Positions 1-5,923 of a DNA stretch of 9,470 nucleotides are shown piece after piece. Numbering within the stretch: the stretch's first letter is position 1; each line of letters starts with the position of its first letter. Below the pieces are notes generated by a model. It saw nothing but the letters and a program-made list of their open reading frames with translations, was not told the origin of the DNA and did not search any database. This DNA comes from Collinsella sp. GTDB lineage: Bacteria; Actinomycetota; Coriobacteriia; Coriobacteriales; Coriobacteriaceae. The position numbers were made by a program, and so were the translations under genes. Where the stretch lies: the NCBI GenBank assembly GCA_019419625.1, contig DXZO01000057.1, forward strand, positions 1 to 9,470, given 5' to 3'.

Positions 1-16
1 TCCGCACATGTACGGA
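1..16. repeat. 16-bp near-perfect palindrome at the window edge
   Basis: The first 16 bases form an inverted repeat in which seven of eight pairs match (outer TCCG/CGGA, central ACATGT, one C/A mismatch at 5/12). It could be an operator or the tail of an upstream element, but the window starts here and its left context is missing. The rest of 1-92 shows no convincing gene or motif. Reading frames through it run on into the riboswitch and have no ribosome site or recognisable protein. Confidence 0.3.
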
Positions 17-92
17 TGAATGTGGGAGGTGTTCGGATAAAGTTGATAATCAAGGATTCCGTTTCTCCCGCCACAAATTACCCTCGGCATAC

Positions 93-120
93 TTGCGCGA
101 ACGATTGCTCGTGCTACACT
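93..120 (+). promoter_or_regulatory. Candidate sigma70-type promoter for the ribU operon
   Basis: A -35-like TTGCGC (93-98) lies 16 bases before a -10-like TACACT (115-120), which is preceded by TG at 112-113 as in extended -10 promoters. Transcription would start near 126-128, at the 5' strand of the riboswitch P1 helix. The placement fits the aptamer well. The hexamers are only moderate matches (3/6 and 4/6), so the position is inferred. Confidence 0.5.
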
Positions 121-127
121 TGCAAGT

Positions 128-313
128 GCTGTTTCAGGGCGGGGTGGAATTCCCCACTGGCGGTAAATCGGGCGGTGCCAAAGGGGTGCCGCGGAGCAGG
201 CGAGATGCCTGCGGCCGAGCCGATGAGTCCGCGACCCGTGTGTGCGTTGGTTCGCATGCCGGCTGAACTGGTGAGATTCCAGTACCAACGGTTAGAGTCC
301 GGATGAAAGAGGC
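128..313 (+). promoter_or_regulatory. FMN riboswitch (RFN element) controlling ribU
   Basis: The RFN consensus is readable in order. It starts with CAGGGCGGGGTGGAATTCCCC (P2 and its loop, 135-155 region), followed by ACTGGCGGTAAAT (156-168). Next come GAGTCCGCGA (225-234), a P4 hairpin (GTGTGCG/CGCATGC, 240-259), and the P5 hairpin CTGG-TGAGATT-CCAG (268-282). It ends with ACGGTTAGAGTCCGGATGAAAG (288-309). P1 closes as TTTC (132-135) with GAAA (305-308), extended past one mismatch by CT/AG. FMN binding by this family represses riboflavin synthesis or uptake genes. The variable P3 arm is enlarged to about 58 nt: a basal helix 167-171/220-224 encloses two hairpins, 172-179/185-192 and 196-201/207-212. 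No U-tract terminator lies between aptamer and gene, and the P1 3' strand merges with the ribosome site, so control is probably at translation initiation. Exact ends are approximate. Confidence 0.95.
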
Positions 314-319
314 AGGTGA
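308..319 (+). promoter_or_regulatory. ribU ribosome-binding site fused to riboswitch P1
   Basis: AGAGG (308-312) and AGGTG (314-318) are the only purine-rich stretches before the ATG at 324. AGGTG sits 5 bases from that codon, the usual distance. The segment overlaps or directly follows the 3' strand of P1, so closing P1 on FMN would reduce ribosome access. This also argues against the in-frame ATG at 303, which belongs to the conserved aptamer sequence GGATGAAAG. Confidence 0.7.
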
Positions 320-323
320 TCTT

Positions 324-914
324 ATGTCTGAACAGTCGCAGCATATTCATTTTGAGAACACGAATAGGTGGAGCACCAAACAGCTCGTTACCATGGCGCT
401 GATGTGCGCCTTGGGTGCCCTGTTTATGTATGTGCAGCTGCCCATCCTTCCCTCGGCGCCGTTTTTGACGTATGACCCGTCGCTGGTGCCGGCGATGGTG
501 TGCGGATTTGCGTATGGCCCTGGTGCCGGCACTGCCGTTGCCGCTATGGCGATCGTCATCCATGCGCTCACCACGGGCGATTGGGTCGGTGCGCTTATGA
601 ACTTGGTTGCCACGCTGGGCTACATTCTGCCCGCGGCCATCGTCTACCAAAAGATGCATACCTATAAGGGTGCCGTGATTGGCCTGGTGCTCGGCGTTAT
701 TGCCGCTACGGTGCTTTCTATGGTCGCAAACCTTACCATTGGCGTTTGGTTCTGGTATGGCTCGGTCGACGTGATCGCCCCGCTCATGCTTCCCGCCGTG
801 CTGCCGTTTAACCTCATCAAGACCGTTCTCAACTCGGTGTTGACGCTGGCGGTGTACAAGGCAGTCTCCAACCTCATCACGCCTAAAAAGGACCAGGTCA
901 AAGGCCGCGCATGA
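324..914 (+). CDS. ribU: Riboflavin ECF transporter substrate-binding S component RibU
   Basis: This is a membrane protein of 196 residues that binds riboflavin outside the cell and releases it inside when coupled to an EcfT-EcfA module. After a polar N-terminus (1-18) it has about six hydrophobic segments, near residues 20-38, 52-65, 68-84, 90-108, 116-142 and 158-186. The stretches FLTYDPSLVPAMVCGFAYGP (47-66) and LPFNLIKTVLNSVLTLAVYK (160-179) match the RibU family pattern, and the length is usual for S components. The upstream FMN riboswitch independently points to riboflavin as substrate. The start at 324 is chosen over ATG 303 because 303 lies inside the riboswitch core and lacks a free ribosome site. 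The stop TGA overlaps the start of the ATPase gene (ATGA), implying translational coupling. Confidence 0.93.
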   Translation: MSEQSQHIHFENTNRWSTKQLVTMALMCALGALFMYVQLPILPSAPFLTYDPSLVPAMVCGFAYGPGAGTAVAAMAIVIHALTTGDWVGALMNLVATLGYILPAAIVYQKMHTYKGAVIGLVLGVIAATVLSMVANLTIGVWFWYGSVDVIAPLMLPAVLPFNLIKTVLNSVLTLAVYKAVSNLITPKKDQVKGRA

Positions 915-2815
915 TTGAGTGTCGGGGCGTTTCCTTTAGCTATGACGGTGTCACACCGGCGCTCGATGGTATCGATCTGAACATCGAGGATGGCGAGTTT
1001 TTCTGCATCCTCGGCGGCAACGGGTCGGGCAAGTCGACGTTTGCCAAGCATTTGAACGCGCTGCTGCAGCCCGATGCGGGCACGGTGCGTATCAACGGCA
1101 TGGACGCGTCCGATCCCGAGCTGGTCTACGACATCCGCTCGACTGCGGGCATGGTGTTCCAGAATCCCGACGACCAGCTGGTGGCGACGCTTGTCGAGGA
1201 CGATGTTGCGTTTGGTCCCGAAAACTTAGGGGTCGAATCGGCCCAGATCGCGCAGCGCGTGCGCGAGGCGCTGAAGGCCGTGGGTCTGGTGGGCTTTGAG
1301 CGCCACGAGACCCATGCGCTTTCGGGCGGACAAAAGCAGCGTGTGGCGCTTGCCGGCGTGCTTGCCATGGAGCCGCGCGTGCTCATATTGGACGAGGCGT
1401 CCTCGATGCTCGATCCGCGCGGGCGCAAGGGCCTTATGAAGGCCTGTCACGCGCTGCACGAACGCGGCATGACCATCGTGATGATTACGCACTTTATGGA
1501 AGAGGCCGCTGAGGCCGATCGCGTTGCCGTCTTCCAAGCGGGCCGCGTTGCCATGCTGGGCACGCCCGAGGAAATCTTGACGCGGGCGGACGAACTCGCG
1601 CGGCTGAACCTGGATATGCCGGCATCGTGCTGTCTTGGCAGGGCGCTTCGCGCGAAGGACGTGCCCATTTGCGCACGGGTGCGCGAGGCGGATATGGTCG
1701 CCGATATAGCGCAGACTTATGCCGAGCGGAGTGGGACAGGCATCGCCGGGCGGCCTTTCGCATCCGATTCTCGTATTCCCGACAACGTCTCCTCTGCAAT
1801 CGATGGCGCAGACGCGCTGGAGCCCGTCATCGAGATTTCGCACCTTTCGTATAGCTATTCGCTGAGCGCCCGCGAGCGCCGTCGCTGGCGCAAGCGCTCG
1901 GCCACTACGGACGCATCGAGTAAACAGGCTCTGTGGGGCAACGATCCAAACAGCCCCTGGGCGTTGCGCAATGTGTCGCTAACGGTGCGTCGTGGTGAGT
2001 TCCTGGGCCTTGCGGGCCATACCGGTTCGGGTAAGTCGACGCTGGTTCAGCATCTCAACGGCCTGATTCGTCCCCAGGAGGGATTCGTTCGCGCGCTGGG
2101 GCTCGATCTGTCAAACAAGAAAGACGCCGCCGCGGTTAAGGCCAAGGTCGGCGTGGTGTTTCAATATCCCGAGCGTCAGCTGTTTGCCGAAACCGTGACG
2201 CAGGACGTGGCGTTTGGCCCGCACAACCTTGGCTTGCCGCAAGATGAAGTCGACCGTCGCGTCGAGTCGTCGCTCTCGCGCGTGGGCCTCGACCTTTCCA
2301 CGGTCGGCGACAAGAGTCCCTTCGAGCTTTCGGGCGGTCAGCAACGGCGCGTGGCATTCGCCGGCGTGCTCGCCATGGAGCCCGAAGTCCTGGTGCTCGA
2401 TGAACCCATGGCGGGGCTCGATCCGGCTGCGCGCAGGGATTTCCTTGAGCTTATCGATCGACTTCACCGCGATGGCCTGACCGTTGTCATGGTTTCGCAT
2501 AGTATGGATGACCTGGCCAATTGCTGCGACCGCATCGTCGTGATGAACGAAGGTGCGGTGTTTGCAGAGGGAACCCCCGCGCAGGTGTTTGCACATGCCG
2601 ATGAGCTCAAGTCGATCGGCTTGGGCGTACCTGCTGCCCAGCGCATGGCGTTGGCGCTCGCGGAGGCGGGCGTGCCGCTGCGTTGCGGCGGGCTCTATAC
2701 GGTTGAGTCGCTGGCAGACGAGTTGGTGGACCTGCTAATCGGTCGCTCGGACGGTCCTTCTAACGTCGCGGACATTGCTAAATCCAAGACGGTCGCGCGA
2801 GAGGAGGGCTGCTAA
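911..2815 (+). CDS. Fused ECF transporter ATPase (EcfA1-EcfA2 in one chain)
   Basis: A 634-residue protein carries two complete ABC ATPase domains, which in most bacteria are separate EcfA1 and EcfA2 (CbiO-type) subunits of about 280 residues. Domain 1 (about 1-235) has Walker A GNGSGKST (36-43), Q-loop Q84, signature LSGGQ (137-141), Walker B VLILDE (157-162) with the EcfA1-like DEASSMLDPRGR, and switch H194. Domain 2 (about 306-605) has Walker A GHTGSGKST (369-377), Q418, LSGGQ (473-477), VLVLDE (493-498) and H530; GHTGSGKST and VFQYPERQLF are EcfA2-like. Both sites look catalytically intact. A poorly conserved linker (about 236-305) joins them. An arginine-rich insert (about 318-345) splits the start of domain 2, between its first strand and PWALRNVSL. 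Acting at the inner face of the membrane, it hydrolyses ATP to drive EcfT and S components. It overlaps ribU by 4 bases and ecfT by 1. Confidence 0.93.
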   Translation: MIECRGVSFSYDGVTPALDGIDLNIEDGEFFCILGGNGSGKSTFAKHLNALLQPDAGTVRINGMDASDPELVYDIRSTAGMVFQNPDDQLVATLVEDDVAFGPENLGVESAQIAQRVREALKAVGLVGFERHETHALSGGQKQRVALAGVLAMEPRVLILDEASSMLDPRGRKGLMKACHALHERGMTIVMITHFMEEAAEADRVAVFQAGRVAMLGTPEEILTRADELARLNLDMPASCCLGRALRAKDVPICARVREADMVADIAQTYAERSGTGIAGRPFASDSRIPDNVSSAIDGADALEPVIEISHLSYSYSLSARERRRWRKRSATTDASSKQALWGNDPNSPWALRNVSLTVRRGEFLGLAGHTGSGKSTLVQHLNGLIRPQEGFVRALGLDLSNKKDAAAVKAKVGVVFQYPERQLFAETVTQDVAFGPHNLGLPQDEVDRRVESSLSRVGLDLSTVGDKSPFELSGGQQRRVAFAGVLAMEPEVLVLDEPMAGLDPAARRDFLELIDRLHRDGLTVVMVSHSMDDLANCCDRIVVMNEGAVFAEGTPAQVFAHADELKSIGLGVPAAQRMALALAEAGVPLRCGGLYTVESLADELVDLLIGRSDGPSNVADIAKSKTVAREEGC

Positions 2816-3615
2816 TGGAGGCGTTTTCGTTTGGCAGCTACTATCCCGGCGATAGTGCAATCCACCGCCTGGACCCGCGAACTAAGTTGCTCTTGGGCTT
2901 TGTGTTTCTGATCACGACGCTCACGGTTGGCAGCTTCCGCGGACTGGTCCCGGTCGCAATTTTCGTCGTGCTGATCTATGCCGTGTCCCGGGTGCCGGCT
3001 CGTCGCGTTCTGTCGTCGATGGCGCCGCTGCTGGCAATCGTCGTCGTGGTCGCGGTGCTCAACTTGTTTACCGATCAGAGTGGGCGCATCCTGTGGCAGC
3101 TCGGCTTTCTGCAGATAAGCGAGGGTTCGCTGCATTCCGCCGCCTTTATGGCGTGCCGCCTGACCTTGATGATGGCCGGTATGAGCGCCATCACGCTCAC
3201 CACACCGACGCTCGACCTCACCGCGGGCTTTGAGCGCCTGCTCGCGCCGTTTGCGCGTGTGGGGCTCCCTGCGCACGAGCTCGGCATGATCATGGGCATC
3301 GCGCTGCGCTTTATGCCGCAGTTTGCCACCGAGATGAAGCAGACGGCGGACGCGCAGGCAAGCCGCGGTGCACGCGTAACGGGTGGCCCGCTCGGCGGCG
3401 TGCGTATGCTCGGCAGTGTGGCGATTCCACTGTTCACGGGCGTGTTCCGTCATGCCGAGACGCTGTCTGCCGCCATGGATGCACGCTGCTATCACGGCGA
3501 GCAGGGCCGCACGCGTCTGCATGCGCTTGCATTTCGCCGCGGGGATGCGCTGGCTGCGGTGGTGACGATGCTGCTGTTTGCGTGTGTCATCGTCGTCAAC
3601 CTTCAACTTGTTTAG
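2815..3615 (+). CDS. ecfT: ECF transporter transmembrane coupling protein EcfT
   Basis: This integral membrane protein of 266 residues transmits ATPase movement to the S component. It begins with the family N-terminus (FSFGSYYPGDSAIHRLDPRTK, residues 4-24), followed by hydrophobic segments near 25-38, 44-58, 68-84 and 108-130 and a last one near 245-265. The cytoplasmic coupling helices carry the two short motifs that dock on the ATPases: AQASRG (180-185) and AAMDARCYHG (219-228). The second reads ARC where many members have ARG; a Cys here also occurs in clostridial and actinobacterial relatives as I recall them. The start ATG overlaps the previous stop (TAATG), with GAGGAGGG at 2801-2808 as ribosome site, so it should be co-translated with the ATPase. 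Being next to ribU suggests it serves riboflavin, but EcfT modules are often shared by several S components encoded elsewhere. Confidence 0.93.
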   Translation: MEAFSFGSYYPGDSAIHRLDPRTKLLLGFVFLITTLTVGSFRGLVPVAIFVVLIYAVSRVPARRVLSSMAPLLAIVVVVAVLNLFTDQSGRILWQLGFLQISEGSLHSAAFMACRLTLMMAGMSAITLTTPTLDLTAGFERLLAPFARVGLPAHELGMIMGIALRFMPQFATEMKQTADAQASRGARVTGGPLGGVRMLGSVAIPLFTGVFRHAETLSAAMDARCYHGEQGRTRLHALAFRRGDALAAVVTMLLFACVIVVNLQLV

Positions 3616-3645
3616 GCGCGATTCGAGCGCAAGAAAGGGGTCCCT

Positions 3646-4092
3646 ATGACCGACAACGACCGCACAGCTCAGCTTGAGCGCGCCTGCTCGTATCTCAGGC
3701 GCATTCCGGCGTGGTATCTGGCCACGACCGATGTGGCCGACGGGCATCAGCCTCGCGTGAGGCCGTTTTCGTTTGCCATGGTCGATGAAGGTAAGCTGTG
3801 GTTTTGCACGTCGCGCGACAAGGATGTGTGGGCGGAGCTGAGTGCGAATCCCAAGTTTGAGCTCTCGGGCTGGAAGCCGGGGGAATGCTGGATCGTATTG
3901 ACCGGCGAAGCCGCACTTGAGGACGACGCAGTTGCGAGCGACAAGGTGCGTCAAGCGGGTTTTAAGCACATGGTGGGCATCGGCGAGGAACACGAGAGTG
4001 CCAACGACGGCCGCCTTGCTTTCTTTTCGGTCCGCAACATTGCCGCGCGCTTCTGTGATATCGACGGCAGCGAGGAGCGCCTGGAGCTCTAG
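3646..4092 (+). CDS. PNPOx-like split-barrel (FMN-binding type) protein, first of a tandem pair
   Basis: This soluble protein of 148 residues resembles small members of the pyridoxamine 5'-phosphate oxidase-like split beta-barrel superfamily, many of which bind FMN or a related flavin. The typical order is visible: an N-terminal helix, IPAWYLATTD (about 21-30), PRVRPFSFAMVDEGKLWFCT (about 37-56), KDVWAEL (60-66), a GWKPGECWIVLTGEA strand pair, and a C-terminal FFSVRN segment. It is too short to be a true PdxH. It starts 30 bases after ecfT with AAGAAAGGGG at 3631-3640 as ribosome site, so it is probably in the same transcript. Substrate and cofactor cannot be read from the sequence. Proximity to riboflavin import makes a flavin cofactor attractive but unproven. 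It is clearly paralogous to the next gene. Confidence 0.8.
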   Translation: MTDNDRTAQLERACSYLRRIPAWYLATTDVADGHQPRVRPFSFAMVDEGKLWFCTSRDKDVWAELSANPKFELSGWKPGECWIVLTGEAALEDDAVASDKVRQAGFKHMVGIGEEHESANDGRLAFFSVRNIAARFCDIDGSEERLEL

Positions 4093-4143
4093 CGCGTCTC
4101 AAATTAACTACCCGTTCCGAATTAGCTAGCGCCAGGAGGACAC

Positions 4144-4554
4144 ATGGACGGATTGAATACGGTGTTGGAGTATCTGACGTCGGTGCCGGCATGGTATTTG
4201 GCGACGAGCGTTGACGGACAGCCTCATGTGCGTCCGTTTTCGTTTGCGCAGATCCAGGACGGCAAGCTGTGGTTTGTAACAGCGCGCACCAAAGATGTGT
4301 GGCAAGAGCTGCTGCAAAACCAGCGCTTTGAGGCCACGAGTTGGTGGCCGGGCCATGGCTGGCTCATCTTGCGCGGGCGTGCCGGCTTGGATGACCGGGC
4401 TTTAGGCGAAATGCGCGAAGCTGGGTGGAAGCATCTAGAGCGCCTGGGCGAGCACTATGAGGGGCCTAACGACCCCACGCTCGTCTTCTTTAGCGTCGAG
4501 GATCCCGAGGCTTTTATCTGCAATCACGACGAATGGGTGCCGGTCGAGCTCTAG
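4144..4554 (+). CDS. PNPOx-like split-barrel (FMN-binding type) protein, second of a tandem pair
   Basis: This 136-residue paralogue of the preceding protein has roughly 40-50 % identical residues over the core by eye. Shared blocks are PAWYLAT (19-25), VRPFSFA (34-40), DGKLWF (44-49), KDVWQEL (54-60), a W-x-PG-x-GW-x-x-L strand and FFSVED near the C-terminus. It lacks the loop insertion seen in the first copy around DVADGH and the ending diverges (EWVPVEL). Superfamily relatives use FMN or related flavins in small-molecule redox or serve as flavin-binding proteins; the actual reaction is unknown. AGGAGG (4134-4139) lies 4 bases before the ATG, a strong ribosome site. The 51-base gap to the first copy has no terminator, so both are probably co-transcribed. 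A local gene duplication with divergence is the simplest origin. Confidence 0.8.
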   Translation: MDGLNTVLEYLTSVPAWYLATSVDGQPHVRPFSFAQIQDGKLWFVTARTKDVWQELLQNQRFEATSWWPGHGWLILRGRAGLDDRALGEMREAGWKHLERLGEHYEGPNDPTLVFFSVEDPEAFICNHDEWVPVEL

Positions 4555-4587
4555 CCAGCTGGCTCATCCTAACAACTTGGTTTTCGC

Positions 4588-4650
4588 ATGGGCGGGCCCC
4601 GTATTGCCCGGCGCCGTTAGGAGCGCCGGTCAATACGGGGCCCGCTCCAT
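4588..4650 (+). terminator. Long GC-rich hairpin after the riboflavin unit (probable terminator)
   Basis: A perfect 15-bp stem (4592-4606 with 4631-4645) continues through one C/T mismatch into a 7-bp stem (4608-4614 with 4623-4629) and an 8-base loop. Outside, ATGG (4588-4591) can pair with CCAT (4647-4650) past one bulged T. It separates the PNPOx pair from the arginine operon, where a terminator is expected. The following sequence TTTGTCAATTCCTT is only moderately T-rich, and the reverse direction has no T tract, so it is not a classic intrinsic terminator. A transcript-stabilising or DNA-structural role is possible. Confidence 0.6.
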
Positions 4651-4688
4651 TTGTCAATTCCTTCAAGCGAATGTGTCGGGAATGTTTC

Positions 4689-4727
4689 AATGCATGAATA
4701 TGCAAGCCATTTACGTATTAATGCATC
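4689..4727. promoter_or_regulatory. Tandem ARG-box pair (candidate ArgR operator) upstream of argC
   Basis: Box 1 (4689-4706) has the symmetric arms TGCAT-GAAT-ATGCA, matching the ArgR consensus TGAAT-WWWW-ATTCA at 8 of 10 arm positions. Box 2 (4710-4727) reads TACGT-ATTA-ATGCA, with one strong and one degenerate arm. The boxes are separated by 3 bp and are 21 bp centre to centre, the spacing known for ArgR hexamer sites in enterobacteria. The arginine promoter probably overlaps them, for example TATTAA at 4716-4721 or TG-C-TAAAGT at 4734-4742, but neither has a good -35. ArgR with arginine would then block argCJBD transcription. The repressor gene is not in the window. Confidence 0.65.
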
Positions 4728-4765
4728 TTTTGGTGCTAAAGTTTCAACCCACTTCATAACGACCG

Positions 4766-4797
4766 CTGCGAAATGCGCATCGGTGCATAAATCGCAG
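4766..4797 (+). promoter_or_regulatory. Hairpin / third ARG-like site just before the argC ribosome site
   Basis: CTGCGA (4766-4771) pairs with TCGCAG (4792-4797) and ATGC (4773-4776) with GCAT (4785-4788), giving a hairpin that ends 2 bases before the AAGGAG ribosome site at 4800-4805. The same bases contain TGCGC-ATCG-GTGCA (4774-4787), a weak ARG-box-like inverted repeat centred 62 bp from box 2. Whether it acts as RNA, as an operator half-site or not at all cannot be decided here. Confidence 0.35.
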
Positions 4798-4811
4798 ACA
4801 AGGAGTCTGAT

Positions 4812-5882
4812 ATGTCTTTGAAGGTTGGAATCGTCGGCGCGGCTGGATATGCCGGAGCCGAGCTCATTCGCCTCGTCCTCGGTCATCCCGAGTTTGAACT
4901 TGCTGCCATTACGTCCAACGCCGATGCCGGCCAGCCGTTGTCTGCGGTGTACCCGAGCTTCACCGGCGTAAGCGATCTTGTCTTTACGACGCATGATGCC
5001 CCCGAGCTCAAGAACTGCGACGCGGTCTTTTTGGCCGTGCCGCACACGGCTGCCATGGCACAGGTGCCCGCGCTGCTTGCATCGGGCGTCTCCTGCTTTG
5101 ATCTTTCGGCCGACTACCGTCTGAACGACGCGTCCGTTTTTGAGGCTTGGTATGCCGCCGAGCATACGAGCCCCGAGCTGCTCAAGACCCGTGCCTTCGG
5201 TCTGCCCGAGCTGTTCTGCCAGGACTTGGAGACCGCCGCATCCGACCATGCCGACGGCAAACCCGTGCTGGTCGCCTGCGCCGGTTGCTATCCCACCGCA
5301 ACGAGCCTTGCCGCCGCGCCCGCCGTGCGCGCGGGCTGGGTGGCCGAGAACGGTCCCGTGATTGTCGATGCCATTAGCGGCGTGACGGGCGCCGGTAAGT
5401 CCTGCAACGCCCGCACCCATTTTTGCAGCGCCGACGAGAACTTGGAGGCCTACGGCGTGGGCAAGCATCGCCACACGCCCGAGATTGAGCAAATCCTTGG
5501 CCTGACCGATCGCGTCGTCTTTACCCCGCACCTGGCACCGCTCAAGCGCGGTCTGCTCTCCACGGTGACGCTGCCGCTCGCGCCGCAGGCTCTCGACACG
5601 CTGGCTCTTGAGGATGTCGTCGACCATTACAAGCAGTTCTACGCCGGTCGCACCTTTGTGCGCGTGCTCGATGCCGGCCAGCAGCCCAAGACGGCTTCGG
5701 TCGTCGGCACCAACGCTGCCCAGATTGGCCTCGCGCTCAACAAGCGCGCGGGCGTGCTGGTGGCGACGGGCGCCATCGACAATCTGTGCAAGGGCGCTGC
5801 GGGCCAAGCAGTCCAGTGCGCCAATATCGTCTTTGGCTTTGACGAGCGACGAGGCTTGCCTACAGTGGCGTGCCCGGTGTAG
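4812..5882 (+). CDS. argC: N-acetyl-gamma-glutamyl-phosphate reductase ArgC
   Basis: This cytosolic enzyme of 356 residues performs the third step of arginine synthesis, the NADPH-dependent reduction of N-acetylglutamyl 5-phosphate to N-acetylglutamate 5-semialdehyde. The N-terminal Rossmann fold shows GAAGYAG (9-15). The family segment SADYRLND (99-106) follows, then the catalytic cysteine motif ACAGCYPTA (C159). SGVTGAGK (189-196) and GKHRHTPEIEQ (217-227) carry residues of the active-site region. It ends with DNLCKGAAGQAVQ, as expected for the family, and its length is normal. AAGGAG at 4800-4805 sits 6 bases before the ATG. It is the first gene of the arginine operon, downstream of the candidate ARG boxes. 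The TAG stop lies 2 bases before the alternative stem described at 5885. Confidence 0.97.
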   Translation: MSLKVGIVGAAGYAGAELIRLVLGHPEFELAAITSNADAGQPLSAVYPSFTGVSDLVFTTHDAPELKNCDAVFLAVPHTAAMAQVPALLASGVSCFDLSADYRLNDASVFEAWYAAEHTSPELLKTRAFGLPELFCQDLETAASDHADGKPVLVACAGCYPTATSLAAAPAVRAGWVAENGPVIVDAISGVTGAGKSCNARTHFCSADENLEAYGVGKHRHTPEIEQILGLTDRVVFTPHLAPLKRGLLSTVTLPLAPQALDTLALEDVVDHYKQFYAGRTFVRVLDAGQQPKTASVVGTNAAQIGLALNKRAGVLVATGAIDNLCKGAAGQAVQCANIVFGFDERRGLPTVACPV

Positions 5883-5884
5883 CA

Positions 5885-5923
5885 CATTCGATTGTTAACG
5901 ATTTGGTAGTCGGGCATCGAATG
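5885..5923 (+). promoter_or_regulatory. Candidate anti-terminator stem overlapping the argC-argJ terminator
   Basis: CATTCGAT (5885-5892) is an exact 8-base complement of ATCGAATG (5916-5923). The second strand lies inside the 5' arm of the terminator at 5911-5992, so the two foldings exclude each other. The first strand starts 2 bases after the argC stop codon, within the footprint of a terminating ribosome. The pairing is seen directly; the anti-termination role is inferred. Confidence 0.45.

Noticed and set aside
16..306. 96-codon open frame over the leader region
   Set aside because: It runs through the FMN riboswitch, has no family similarity and is Cys/Arg-rich without order, so it is not a gene.
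303..323. Upstream ATG (303) as the ribU start
   Set aside because: This ATG is part of the conserved FMN riboswitch sequence GGATGAAAG and lacks a free ribosome site. ATG 324 has AGGTG at the right distance.
2812..3993. 393-codon open frame on the minus strand opposite ecfT and the first PNPOx gene
   Set aside because: Low-complexity His/Arg/Gln-rich translation with no recognisable domain, lying opposite clear genes. This is typical of antisense frames in GC-rich DNA.
4617..5885. 422-codon open frame on the minus strand opposite argC
   Set aside because: It covers the arg operator region and argC exactly antisense and has no family motif. It is a codon-bias shadow of argC.
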